From NCBI GenBank assembly GCA_030457765.1, contig JAKDUK010000006.1, positions 19,392 through 83,391 of the forward strand: a stretch of 64,000 nucleotides of DNA, read 5' to 3'. Below, in pieces: positions 39,441 through 47,278 of this stretch. The notes beneath the pieces are model-generated. The model did no database searches and was not told where the DNA came from. It saw only the letters and a program-made list of their open reading frames with translations. Position numbers and translations under genes: made by a program. The DNA is from Marinobacter sp. (GTDB taxonomy: Bacteria > Pseudomonadota > Gammaproteobacteria > Pseudomonadales > Oleiphilaceae). How positions within the stretch are numbered: the stretch's first letter is position 1; the number at the start of each line of letters is the position of its first letter.

Positions 39441-39470
39441 AAAAGGCGGATCCGCTTTCGCGAACCCGCC
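39441..39470 (-). terminator. Terminator of the CrcZ-like RNA
   Basis: On the minus strand GGCGGGTTCGC pairs with GCGGATCCGCC (11 bp, two G-T pairs) around a GAAA tetraloop, followed by TTTTGATT. About 85 bases remain before the pcnB start, so pcnB may also be reached by readthrough. Confidence 0.9.
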
Positions 39471-39828
39471 CTCAAAACGTTGACGATCTGCATTGTTTTT
39501 ATTTTTTGCCGGGATTTTTCTTCGTTTTTGTACCCCACTGTATATCCCCAAATTTGGGGCTTCTCAGCAGTGCAAACGGAAGGCTTTGAACACAATGAGC
39601 AGTCAAAGACATCGAGCAAGTCATTGGTAGGTGCGGCGTCACCTCTAAGGGTGATTCTTCTTTGCATCTCTACAACTCACACGTGCCAAGGGACTACCAA
39701 AAAAGCAAAGTACCCAAAACACTCAGTTCGCTCACGTTCTATTTTTGTTTTTGTTGCTGAACGTATTCCCGCAGCTTTTTGTTTTTGTTACGGCGCTGCT
39801 TTGTCACTGTTGTTTTTGTTGTTGTGCG
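39441..39828 (-). ncRNA. crcZ: CrcZ-like regulatory small RNA between cbrB and pcnB
   Basis: In Pseudomonas, CrcZ lies in this gap, is made from a CbrB/sigma-54 promoter, and titrates Hfq/Crc with A-rich motifs. Here a sigma-54 promoter predicts a start near 39828. The RNA would begin GCGCACAACAACAAAAACAA, as I recall Pseudomonas CrcZ beginning (GCACAACAACAA). Five A-rich sites are visible: 39823-39808, 39789-39776, 39755-39742, 39529-39515 and 39507-39493. It ends at a terminator, giving about 388 nt (CrcZ is about 400). The middle holds short hairpins, including CCCCAAATTTGGGG inside a CACTG/CAGTG stem. Boundaries are predicted, not measured. Confidence 0.82.
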
Positions 39829-39838
39829 CTTATTAGGT

Positions 39839-39855
39839 TGCAGTTGCTGTGCCAG
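39839..39855 (-). promoter_or_regulatory. Sigma-54 promoter of the CrcZ-like RNA
   Basis: Minus strand TGGCAC (39854-39849), five bases, CTGC (39843-39840): the -24 GG and -12 GC have exact sigma-54 spacing (consensus TGGCAC-N5-TTGC). The -12 element has C for T at one position. Confidence 0.85.
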
Positions 39856-39905
39856 TTTTCGAAACTCGTGTATTAACAGGCGTTTAGGTTTTTAAAGAAG
39901 ATAAG

Positions 39906-39987
39906 TGTTACCCCGTACCCTGTATAAGTGTTACCCGAAATGGGTGGCCGCCTTATGAAGTGTTACCAAGGGGAACACGCGGTAACA
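39906..39987 (-). promoter_or_regulatory. Array of CbrB-type enhancer half-sites
   Basis: Minus strand TGTTAC (39987-39982), N15, GTAACA (39966-39961) forms an inverted pair. Two more GTAACA copies lie at 39934-39929 and 39911-39906, within the direct repeat GGTAACACTT. All lie about 50-130 bp upstream of the sigma-54 promoter, the normal enhancer distance. The half-sites resemble the GTTAC/GTAAC elements I recall for CbrB in Pseudomonas. Confidence 0.75.
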
Positions 39988-40045
39988 ACTGAGTCTGAGT
40001 TCATTTATTTTAGGAAAGCCACATTGATTGGCTCGCCTGCAAACG

Positions 40046-41443
40046 CTAGTTGCCTGAGGTTTTTTTGCGGGGTATGCCGAGTCGCTGCCTGCGTTCCCAA
40101 AGAGATTTTCGACTAATGCCCAGTTTTTGCGCTAATTCGGTTTCGCTCATGCGATCCTGGTTTTCCAGAACAAAGTGCTGGAAGTAGTCCTCCAGGGAGA
40201 GGTCGTTAGTGCTATCGGCTTCCCGGGCGGGGAGCTGCTCATTGTCGCCTTCTACCAAGGTGTCAGGGATGTACTCATCGCCATTTTCACTGTCGAGATC
40301 CAGCAAAGACGGTGTGATTATGTCGCCATCACACAGAATGCTGGCCCTTTCTATGGCGTTTTCCAGCTCTCGTACGTTGCCGGGCCAGCGGTGCCTTTCG
40401 AGTGCTCGCATGGCTTCGGGGCTGAGATTCAGGTTGGGCTTGCCCACTTTGTTACCTTGGGAGGTAAGGAAGCGCCGGGCAAGTCCCAGAATGTCGCTTT
40501 GGCGCTCGCGCAGGGGTGGAATTCTTATCTGCATGACGTTGAGACGATAATAAAGATCTTCTCGAAAGCCACCGGTGCGGGTCATAGCTTTTAAATTTCG
40601 GTGTGTCGCGGCAATCATGCGCACGCTTACCTTTCGGCTCTGGGTTGATCCTACCTTGCGGATATCGCCTTCTTGAAGCACCCGCAGTAGCCGTGCCTGC
40701 GCTTCGGCGGGTAATTCACCGATTTCATCCAAAAACAGGCTGCCGCCATCTGCGGCTTCAATCAGGCCGGTTTTGGCAGAAACAGCGCCGGTGAAGGCGC
40801 CTCGTTCATGGCCAAACAGTTCAGACTCTATGAGGCTTTCCGGAATGGCTGCACAGTTTACCGAGATCAGTGGTTTTGCTGCTCGCGGGCTGGAAAGATG
40901 CAGGGCCCGGGCAACCAGTTCTTTACCTGTACCTGATTCGCCCTGCACAAGCACAGTTGTTTCTGTTGGCGCTACTTTACGTATAAGGGTGAATACCCGC
41001 TGCATGGGTTCGCACTGACCATACATAATGCTGGCCGGGTCGCCGTCTTCGGATGGTGTTGCGGCTTCTGCCTGACTGGTAAGTGTTGATGGCATGGTGC
41101 GAGCGAGAATGCTTTCTACGGCTGCCAGCATTTCATCGTGGTCAAACGGCTTGGCAATGTACTCAACCGCGCCCATTTTCATAGAATCTACAGCTGAGCG
41201 CAGGCTGGCATAGCTGGTCATGATCAGCACCGGTGTATTCGGCGCCCGGTTGATCAGTTCTGTGCCGGCGGCACCGGGCAGGCGCAGATCTGAAATAATC
41301 AGGTCAAACTGGCCAGGATCGTGGTGCTGCTCAGCCTCTTCAACAGAGCCGACATCTTCAACCTCATAGCCCGCATGCAGTAGCAATTTACGAACAGCGG
41401 AGCGAATAATGTCTTCATCTTCCACGATCAGAATTCGGGGCAT
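40046..41443 (-). CDS. cbrB: NtrC-family response regulator CbrB
   Basis: 465 residues from MPRILIVEDEDIIRS. Receiver domain 1-120 with Asp52 as phosphorylation site; sigma-54 AAA+ domain about 145-380 with Walker A GESGTGKE and the sigma-54 contact loop GAFTGA; Fis-type helix-turn-helix at the end (TELAQKLGISRKSLWERRQR). Seven bases after cbrA. It should activate the CrcZ-like RNA directly downstream. The cbrA-cbrB-sRNA-pcnB order supports CbrB over other NtrC-type regulators. Confidence 0.93.
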   Translation of the reverse strand: MPRILIVEDEDIIRSAVRKLLLHAGYEVEDVGSVEEAEQHHDPGQFDLIISDLRLPGAAGTELINRAPNTPVLIMTSYASLRSAVDSMKMGAVEYIAKPFDHDEMLAAVESILARTMPSTLTSQAEAATPSEDGDPASIMYGQCEPMQRVFTLIRKVAPTETTVLVQGESGTGKELVARALHLSSPRAAKPLISVNCAAIPESLIESELFGHERGAFTGAVSAKTGLIEAADGGSLFLDEIGELPAEAQARLLRVLQEGDIRKVGSTQSRKVSVRMIAATHRNLKAMTRTGGFREDLYYRLNVMQIRIPPLRERQSDILGLARRFLTSQGNKVGKPNLNLSPEAMRALERHRWPGNVRELENAIERASILCDGDIITPSLLDLDSENGDEYIPDTLVEGDNEQLPAREADSTNDLSLEDYFQHFVLENQDRMSETELAQKLGISRKSLWERRQRLGIPRKKTSGN

Positions 41444-41450
41444 ATCAGTC

Positions 41451-44417
41451 TCAGAACCTTTCGTTCGGGCGGATGGCGGAGTTTTCTGGCTCCGGCTCAT
41501 AAGCAGGAAGCTTGAGTCGCATGCAGGTGCCCAGCCCGGTTGCAGGGTCTGCAGGGCTTTCAACCTGAATGTTGCCGTAGTGCTCTTCAATAATGCTGTA
41601 CACCAGAGACAAGCCAAGACCTGTGCCTTTGCTCGTTGCCTTGGTGGTGTAAAAGGGCTCGAACACATGGTCAAGCTGATCCACGGGTATGCCCGAGCCC
41701 TGATCAACTATCTCGATGATAGCCGAGTAGCCGTCTTCCTTGCCAGCTACCCGAACATAGCCGCCCTCGGGGGAAGCGTCTCGGGCGTTGGCCAGCAGGT
41801 TTACAAACACCTGCACAAGCCGTTGTTCGTCTCCCAGTATCAAAAGTGTTTCGGGGCAATCGTTAATATAATGAATACCAAGCCCCTGATCGCTGAGGGA
41901 CAAAAGATTGATAGATTCGCCTACGCAACGCCGAATACTCACAGGTTCATAGAGCGTGGCCTGGGAATGGTTGCCGGTACGGGCGAAATTCATCAGCGAC
42001 TGCAAAATGGTGGATATGCGCCGGGTTTGTTGCTGAATCTGGTCGGCCGTTTCCAGAACTTCGGGGTTGTCGGTTTCCAGTCTAAGGTTTTGGGCCAGTG
42101 AGGAAATGCCCGTTACCGGGTTGCCGATTTCATGGGCCACACCTGCGGCCAGGCGTCCAACAGATGCAAGGCGCTCGCTGTGCATCAGTTCGTCTTCCAG
42201 TAATCGGGTTTCCGTTTGGTCCTCCACCAGAATGATGCTGCCGCCATCCGGGTGATCTGGGCCGCTCAAAGCAGCTTTATGAAGATTTAGCCAATGCGGC
42301 CGGCCTTTTAAATCCAGCCGGTGTTTGTAGCGGTGCAGATCTTCGCCAATGTTGAAGTCGTCTAATAAATGGTGCCAGTGATCTGGCAAAGCCCTCAGCT
42401 GCGCCCCGACAACATCGTCAGCGGTGATGCCGGTCAGTTCGGCAATAGCCTGGTTCCACATCAGGATTTCACCGTCCTCACCCACGGAGCAGGCAGGGAT
42501 TGGCAGGTTCTGAAGGGTTTGCCGGTAATGTCTACGCAGGTTGTCCAGCTCGCCTGCCAGACCGGTGAGGCGGTTCTGGTAGTCACCCATTGCGCGCTCC
42601 ACGTATCGGATATCCTGGGCTGTGCCGCCCCGTGCTAGAGGCTTGAAGCCCAGGTGACGTTTGACCATATCCCGGGCAACCGAAGGGCCAAGTAGCCCTG
42701 ATAGGTTGATTTCAACCTGGTCGCGCAGTCGGCGGAGCTGATACGGGCGGTATTCCACATTCGGAAGTTTTAGTTGGCTCAGTGCGCGTGCTATTTCTCG
42801 TTTGCCCGCGTCGTAGCCCAGGGGTTCGGCCAGCTGACGCACAAAATCTGCAGACGAGTTTGCCAATAGCTCGCGCCGTTGCGGGCGTGTAAGGGCGCCC
42901 ATGGAGCAGGCTTGAGCTGCGCTGGTTTCTTCGTTGGAGCTGCTGCTAAGTACGGAGACTAGTGTAAATATCGACAGGTTTGCCGTTAAGCTCACAAAGG
43001 TAAATATATGCCAGTTGTCGTAATCGGGAACCAGGGGGGCGTTCAGCCAACCCAGTAGGTTGGCGGTATGAGAGAAAGGCAGTACGAGGGTAACCAGCCA
43101 GATAACCAGGCCGGCAATCAGCCCGGCAATTAGCCCTCGCCGGTTGCCTTCGGGCCAGTAGATAACGCCCAGAGCACCGGGCAAAAGCTGCAGTGTTCCG
43201 GCCAGGGATATAGCCCCCAGAATGGATAGGTCCAGGTTTTTGCCGAGTGTTTCGTGGAATAGCAGGGCCAGTAAAATAATTGCTGCAATCAATAACCGCT
43301 TAACCCACTGCAGCCAACGGTAGATATCGCCCTGATCTTTTGGCGTTCTTAAGGGCAGAACCACGTGGTTCAAAACCATGCCCGCCAAGGCCAGAGTGCT
43401 CACGATCATCAAGCCGCTGGCAGCCGATAGCCCGGCAATGTACATAAAGAGGGTTAGCGCCGGGCTTTCCAGTGCCTGAGCAACGCCAATGGTGTAAAAG
43501 TTAGGATTGAGAGTAACGCCAAGTTCTTGCCCGCCCCAAAGAATCAGTGGCACAGGAATGCCCAGTAGCAGTAGGTACAGCGGCAGGCCCCAGCTGGCTT
43601 TAGCCAGTGCTTTGGGTGATGGATTCTCGCTGAAGGTCATGTGGTACATGTGTGGCAGCACCAGGGCGCCGGCAAAAGACATTAGCATAAGCGCACGCCA
43701 ACTGCCGTCGTCGATACTCAGGGACATGGTACCTAACGATGTGGCAGTGTTGCCCGCAAGCCAGGTGTCCAGGCCGCTCATGCCATCGAATACGCTAAAT
43801 AGGATAACGCCGCCAATTACCAGCAGCGCCACCAGCTTAACCAGTGAATCGAAGGCGATGGCCAAAACCAGGCCGGGGTGGTTGTCTGCCTCCTGGTGGC
43901 GTCGGGCGCCAAAAAGCATGGCAAACAGCACCACGATCAGGCTGAACATAACGCTGATCAGGTGTGGCGATGTATTTGGCGCCAGTATGCTGGCAGATGC
44001 AGAAACCGCCTGTATCTGCATGCTCAGTAACGACAATATAGCGCCACCAGAGCATAGAGTAACGAGCGTTCCCGCCCACTGGCTGCGATACCGGTAGGCG
44101 AACAGATCCGCCAGGGAGGTTAGTTGGTAGGCGCGTCCAATCCGCATGATTGGATTAAGCAGAACCGGAGCCAGCAAAAAAGCGCCGCTAATGCCGAGAT
44201 AGTAGGCAAGAAAGCCGTAGCCAGACTCTGCAGCCAGGCCAATAGCCGCATAAACGGCCCAAATGCCGGCGTAAACGCCCAAGCTGAGGGTGTAGACCAG
44301 CGGGTGACGAACCCAGTGCCGGGGCAGCATGTTGCGCTCGGTTACCCAAGCGATGCCGAATAGTAGAATAAGGTATAACAGGCTGGCAAAGAGCAGCCCG
44401 GAAGCACTAAAACTCAT
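41451..44417 (-). CDS. cbrA: Sensor histidine kinase CbrA with an N-terminal SLC5/SSF transporter domain
   Basis: 988 residues from the ATG at 44417 (MSFSASGLLFASLLYLILL). Residues 1-490 form a sodium:solute symporter-like membrane domain of about 13 helices; about 600-740 contain a PAS region (IPACSVGEDGEILMWNQAIAELTG). The HisKA motif VAHEIGNPVTG carries the phospho-acceptor at about His762, and the HATPase blocks NLLANARDASP, DQGSGIP and GTGLGLSL complete the kinase. It senses carbon/nitrogen status in Pseudomonas, where the transporter domain moves histidine. Its start lies within the end of the cbrX-like gene. Confidence 0.95.
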   Translation of the reverse strand: MSFSASGLLFASLLYLILLFGIAWVTERNMLPRHWVRHPLVYTLSLGVYAGIWAVYAAIGLAAESGYGFLAYYLGISGAFLLAPVLLNPIMRIGRAYQLTSLADLFAYRYRSQWAGTLVTLCSGGAILSLLSMQIQAVSASASILAPNTSPHLISVMFSLIVVLFAMLFGARRHQEADNHPGLVLAIAFDSLVKLVALLVIGGVILFSVFDGMSGLDTWLAGNTATSLGTMSLSIDDGSWRALMLMSFAGALVLPHMYHMTFSENPSPKALAKASWGLPLYLLLLGIPVPLILWGGQELGVTLNPNFYTIGVAQALESPALTLFMYIAGLSAASGLMIVSTLALAGMVLNHVVLPLRTPKDQGDIYRWLQWVKRLLIAAIILLALLFHETLGKNLDLSILGAISLAGTLQLLPGALGVIYWPEGNRRGLIAGLIAGLVIWLVTLVLPFSHTANLLGWLNAPLVPDYDNWHIFTFVSLTANLSIFTLVSVLSSSSNEETSAAQACSMGALTRPQRRELLANSSADFVRQLAEPLGYDAGKREIARALSQLKLPNVEYRPYQLRRLRDQVEINLSGLLGPSVARDMVKRHLGFKPLARGGTAQDIRYVERAMGDYQNRLTGLAGELDNLRRHYRQTLQNLPIPACSVGEDGEILMWNQAIAELTGITADDVVGAQLRALPDHWHHLLDDFNIGEDLHRYKHRLDLKGRPHWLNLHKAALSGPDHPDGGSIILVEDQTETRLLEDELMHSERLASVGRLAAGVAHEIGNPVTGISSLAQNLRLETDNPEVLETADQIQQQTRRISTILQSLMNFARTGNHSQATLYEPVSIRRCVGESINLLSLSDQGLGIHYINDCPETLLILGDEQRLVQVFVNLLANARDASPEGGYVRVAGKEDGYSAIIEIVDQGSGIPVDQLDHVFEPFYTTKATSKGTGLGLSLVYSIIEEHYGNIQVESPADPATGLGTCMRLKLPAYEPEPENSAIRPNERF

Positions 44418-44583
44418 TGGGGTCTCGTCGCCATTCCAGCCAAAACCCGATAGCAATAAGAACAGACCAGATAACGAATGGGCTGTACCAGACGTTCCCT
44501 GGAGACGTCCACCAGTCGAGAATGTTGGGTGAAAAAATATAAATGGCCAGAACCAGTAAAAAAACCAGTCGGTAGATGTACAT
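44407..44583 (-). CDS. cbrX: Small CbrX-like membrane protein overlapping cbrA
   Basis: 58 residues starting MYIYRLVFLLVLAIYIFSPN, with two hydrophobic segments (about 5-18 and 33-48) and an acidic/basic end WLEWRRDPNEF. It fills the gluQ-cbrA gap, and its last 11 bases overlap the cbrA start (ATGAGTTTTAG), suggesting coupled translation. Pseudomonas carries a small gene, cbrX, at the same place. The name is by position; I could not align the proteins. Confidence 0.75.
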   Translation of the reverse strand: MYIYRLVFLLVLAIYIFSPNILDWWTSPGNVWYSPFVIWSVLIAIGFWLEWRRDPNEF

Positions 44584-44633
44584 CAGGCATGCGATCCGCG
44601 CTGGGGTTTGTGAAAGGCTTTATACCACGACAG

Positions 44634-45506
44634 TCATTGGGATGTCAGGTTAGCGCCCTGGTGTTTCCAATGGATGCAGGCCCACTCCAGCAGGTATTCT
44701 ACCGATCCGGCCTGTAGGGAAGGTGGTGGCTGTTGGTTTAGAGCGTTCAAGGCAGCAAAAAGGTTGGCGGTCGGCGTTTGGTTATCCAGCGCTGGTGCGT
44801 GGCTCTGTTTGGATAGCTTCTGTCCCTGACTGTTAACAATAACCGGAATGTGCAGCCAATGCGGCGGTGTTGCCTCAAGTGCATGGTAAATTTGTAGTTG
44901 CTGAGCGGTCATGTCCAGTAGGTCTGAGCCTCGTACCACATGGGTAATACCCTGGGCGATATCGTCTGCTACCACAGCAAGCTGGTAAGCAAAAAAACCC
45001 TCTTTGCGCAACAGAACCGGGTCGTCAATTTCGGCCTGAACAACCTGGTGTTGTGGCCCCAGTAGCTGATCATGCCAGCGGCATTGATCATCGTTGAGCG
45101 CAAAACGTATGGCGAAGGGCTTATCGCGGGCCGTGTGGTTGTCTCGGCAGAGCTGCGGGTGCCGGCCAAAATTGGCTTGGAGTTGTTTGCGTGAACAGCT
45201 GCAACAATAGGCGTAACCTTTGTTCAGCAGATGTTCAATGGCCGCATGGTAGGCCTCATGGTGGCGAGACTGGAATTGCACTGGCTCGCTGGGGAATAGC
45301 CCGTGAGCGTCAAGGCTGGTAAGAATCTGGCCTGTCGCTTCTGCCGGCTCCCGAAGTGGGTCGAGATCCTCTATACGAATCAGCCATTGTCCGTTCTGGG
45401 ATTTTGCTTCCAGATAGCTTGCCAGCGCGGTAACCAGCGAACCGAAATGCAGCGGGCCTGTGGGGGAGGGCGCAAAGCGGCCCCGGTATGGGTGCAGGTT
45501 GGTCAT
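44634..45506 (-). CDS. gluQ: Glutamyl-Q tRNA(Asp) synthetase
   Basis: Attaches glutamate to queuosine 34 of tRNA-Asp. 290 residues: GRFAPSPTGPLHFGSLVTAL is the class I N-terminus, followed by a short zinc region (CCSCSRKQL) and no anticodon-binding domain, which separates it from GltX. KLSKQ replaces KMSKS. A strong hairpin lies just upstream of its start. Confidence 0.94.
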   Translation of the reverse strand: MTNLHPYRGRFAPSPTGPLHFGSLVTALASYLEAKSQNGQWLIRIEDLDPLREPAEATGQILTSLDAHGLFPSEPVQFQSRHHEAYHAAIEHLLNKGYAYCCSCSRKQLQANFGRHPQLCRDNHTARDKPFAIRFALNDDQCRWHDQLLGPQHQVVQAEIDDPVLLRKEGFFAYQLAVVADDIAQGITHVVRGSDLLDMTAQQLQIYHALEATPPHWLHIPVIVNSQGQKLSKQSHAPALDNQTPTANLFAALNALNQQPPPSLQAGSVEYLLEWACIHWKHQGANLTSQ

Positions 45507-45514
45507 GAGTACGA

Positions 45515-45558
45515 CAACTTGGCCGGCGGTGCCTTAACAGGCGGTACCGGCCAAGTTG
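45515..45558 (-). terminator. Hairpin between dksA and gluQ, next to the gluQ start codon
   Basis: CAACTTGGCCGG (45515-45526) pairs perfectly with CCGGCCAAGTTG (45547-45558). On the minus strand no T-run follows, and the stem ends nine bases before the gluQ ATG. It could reduce dksA readthrough or block ribosome access to gluQ. A dksA-gluQ terminator is known in Shigella/E. coli. Confidence 0.65.
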
Positions 45559-45569
45559 GGTTTTCCGTC

Positions 45570-46010
45570 TTAGATGCCAGTTTGGCGCTCGCGGATTTCG
45601 GAAAGTGTTTTGCAGTCTATGCACAATGTTGCCGTTGGTCGTGCCTCAAGGCGACGAATACCAATTTCTACACCGCACTGGTCGCAAAAGCCATAATCGT
45701 CTTGATCGATGCGATCGTTGGTCTGATCGATTTTCTTGATCAGCTTACGCTCACGATCACGGGTGCGTAGTTCCAGGCTGAACTCTTCTTCCTGGGTTGC
45801 GCGATCACTGGGATCTGCGTAGTTTGCAGCATCTTCTTGCATGTGGTGCATGGTGCGGTCCACTTCTTCCATCAGCTCCTGCTTCCATTGCAGCAGCAGA
45901 TCCTTGAAGTGCTCCAGCATCTCGGCACTCATGTATTCTTCACCCTTTTTCATTTCATAAGGGGTGAAGTCCGTAAAACGTTCGCTTGATTGATCTGCTG
46001 TGGTTGCCAT
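45570..46010 (-). CDS. dksA: RNA polymerase-binding transcription factor DksA
   Basis: 146 residues. Coiled-coil with the tip segment YADPSDRATQEEEF (Asp-x2-Asp type, near 70-76) and a four-Cys zinc motif, CDQCGVEIGIRRLEARPTA followed by LCIDC. Acts with ppGpp on rRNA and amino-acid promoters. A GC-rich hairpin (CGCGCC/GGCGCG, 46060-46083) lies in its leader. Confidence 0.96.
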   Translation of the reverse strand: MATTADQSSERFTDFTPYEMKKGEEYMSAEMLEHFKDLLLQWKQELMEEVDRTMHHMQEDAANYADPSDRATQEEEFSLELRTRDRERKLIKKIDQTNDRIDQDDYGFCDQCGVEIGIRRLEARPTATLCIDCKTLSEIRERQTGI

Positions 46011-46191
46011 ATGACCCGGCCTCTTTTTATATTCCTTACAAGGACGCCGTGCTTCCCTGCGCGCCAGCCCCCGCCGCGGCGCGGTTAATACTTGGATGAA
46101 GCAGTCGTCCTGAAACGGGATTTGGCGGAAAATAGCAGATTACTCACGGAGGTGCCAGCCCTGTGATGCCTAACTCGCATTTGGAGAGTCT

Positions 46192-46923
46192 ATGAAGTTC
46201 CCGGAACCCTTAATTAAAGGCCGCCTGATTCGGCGCTATAAACGTTTTTTGGCCGATGTACGTTTGCCAGACGGCACAGAAGTAACCGCTCACTGTCCCA
46301 ATACAGGTTCTATGCTGGGGTGCCAGCCGGCTGATGCCAGAGTGTGGCTGAGTCGCAGCAACAATCCGGCGCGCAAATTGGCCTATACCTGGGAGCTTGT
46401 TGAGACAGGCCCGGGCCTGTTGGCGTGTGTGAACACGGCAAGGCCTAACGCACAGGCCCGCGAAGCCATTGAAGCCGGCCGTATCCCCGAGTTGAGGGGT
46501 TACCTGCACTGTCGTCCAGAGGTGAAGTACGGTGATGAAAAGAGCCGGATTGATTTGCTGCTCAGTAGGCATGATTCAGAACCAGATGCCTGGGTAGAGG
46601 TGAAGAATGTAACCCTTAATGAGTCAGGCCAGGGCTTCTTTCCGGATGCAGTGACAACCCGCGGCCAGAAACATTTGCGAGAACTGATGGCGCAGGCCGC
46701 GCTTGGCGACAGAGCGGTGCTGTTTTTTGTGGTTAACCATACAGGCATAAAAACGGTACGACCTGCGGATCATATCGATAAGCTTTACGGGCAGCTTTTG
46801 CGCCAAGCCTGTAACGCTGGTGTGGAGGTGGTAGCCTATCGTGCGGATCTGGGCAATAGCGATGGAAACCCAACGGGTGCGCTGGCGCTAACCGAGCGCG
46901 TGCCGGTTATTCTGGAAGCCTGA
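46192..46923 (+). CDS. sfsA: SfsA family protein
   Basis: 243 residues; [26 protein letters not shown] is split across the N-terminal OB-type part, and the nuclease-like part contains [11 protein letters not shown] and [16 protein letters not shown]. SfsA is annotated for sugar-fermentation stimulation, but its PD-(D/E)XK-like core suggests a nucleic-acid function. TTTGGAGAG precedes the ATG. Its end overlaps the convergent Rieske gene by 17 bases. Confidence 0.93.
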   Translation: MKFPEPLIKGRLIRRYKRFLADVRLPDGTEVTAHCPNTGSMLGCQPADARVWLSRSNNPARKLAYTWELVETGPGLLACVNTARPNAQAREAIEAGRIPELRGYLHCRPEVKYGDEKSRIDLLLSRHDSEPDAWVEVKNVTLNESGQGFFPDAVTTRGQKHLRELMAQAALGDRAVLFFVVNHTGIKTVRPADHIDKLYGQLLRQACNAGVEVVAYRADLGNSDGNPTGALALTERVPVILEA

Positions 46924-47278
46924 CCTCTAAAACGCCTTCAGTTTCCCGCACATCCAGGGCGGTGAGTACGTCGCCCTGGCAAGGCCCGGCAATGCACTCG
47001 CCGTCTCCTGGCTTGAACAGCGCACCGTGGGTGGAGCACTGAAGGAACAGGTTGTCGATGTCCATGAAACGACCGGGCATCCAGTTTAACTCAACACCCA
47101 TGTGAGGGCATTTGTTCACGTAAGCTTTGGGTGTGTGGCCGTGCAGGAACACAAATCCGGTTAGGGGCAGCGTGTCGTCGCCTTCGATAGCCTCGGGCTC
47201 CGTGCAGGCCAGCGAGAATTCAAAAAAATCGCCGGCCTGCACTGCCTGTCTGGAACAAACGGGCTGCCATTGGTTCAT
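46907..47278 (-). CDS. Small Rieske [2Fe-2S] protein
   Basis: 123 residues. The cluster ligands are CPHMG (Cys-x-His) and CSTHGALF (Cys-x2-His), about 20 residues apart. It is a soluble stand-alone Rieske ferredoxin with no oxygenase beside it. Its start overlaps the stop of the upstream kinase gene by four bases (ATGA). Electron-transfer partner unknown. Confidence 0.88.
   Translation of the reverse strand: MNQWQPVCSRQAVQAGDFFEFSLACTEPEAIEGDDTLPLTGFVFLHGHTPKAYVNKCPHMGVELNWMPGRFMDIDNLFLQCSTHGALFKPGDGECIAGPCQGDVLTALDVRETEGVLEVRLPE

Noticed and set aside
39411..39836. Open frame of 141 codons on the plus strand in the cbrB-pcnB gap
   Set aside because: It is antisense to the predicted small RNA, its Phe/Val/Leu-rich end is the complement of the A-rich motifs, and it has no ribosome binding site or recognisable domain.
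39903..39967. Repeated AAGTGTTACC motifs read as the decayed end of an IS21-like element
   Set aside because: They lie at enhancer distance from a sigma-54 promoter and include an inverted TGTTAC/GTAACA pair, directly after cbrB. CbrB sites explain them better, and no transposase remnant is present.
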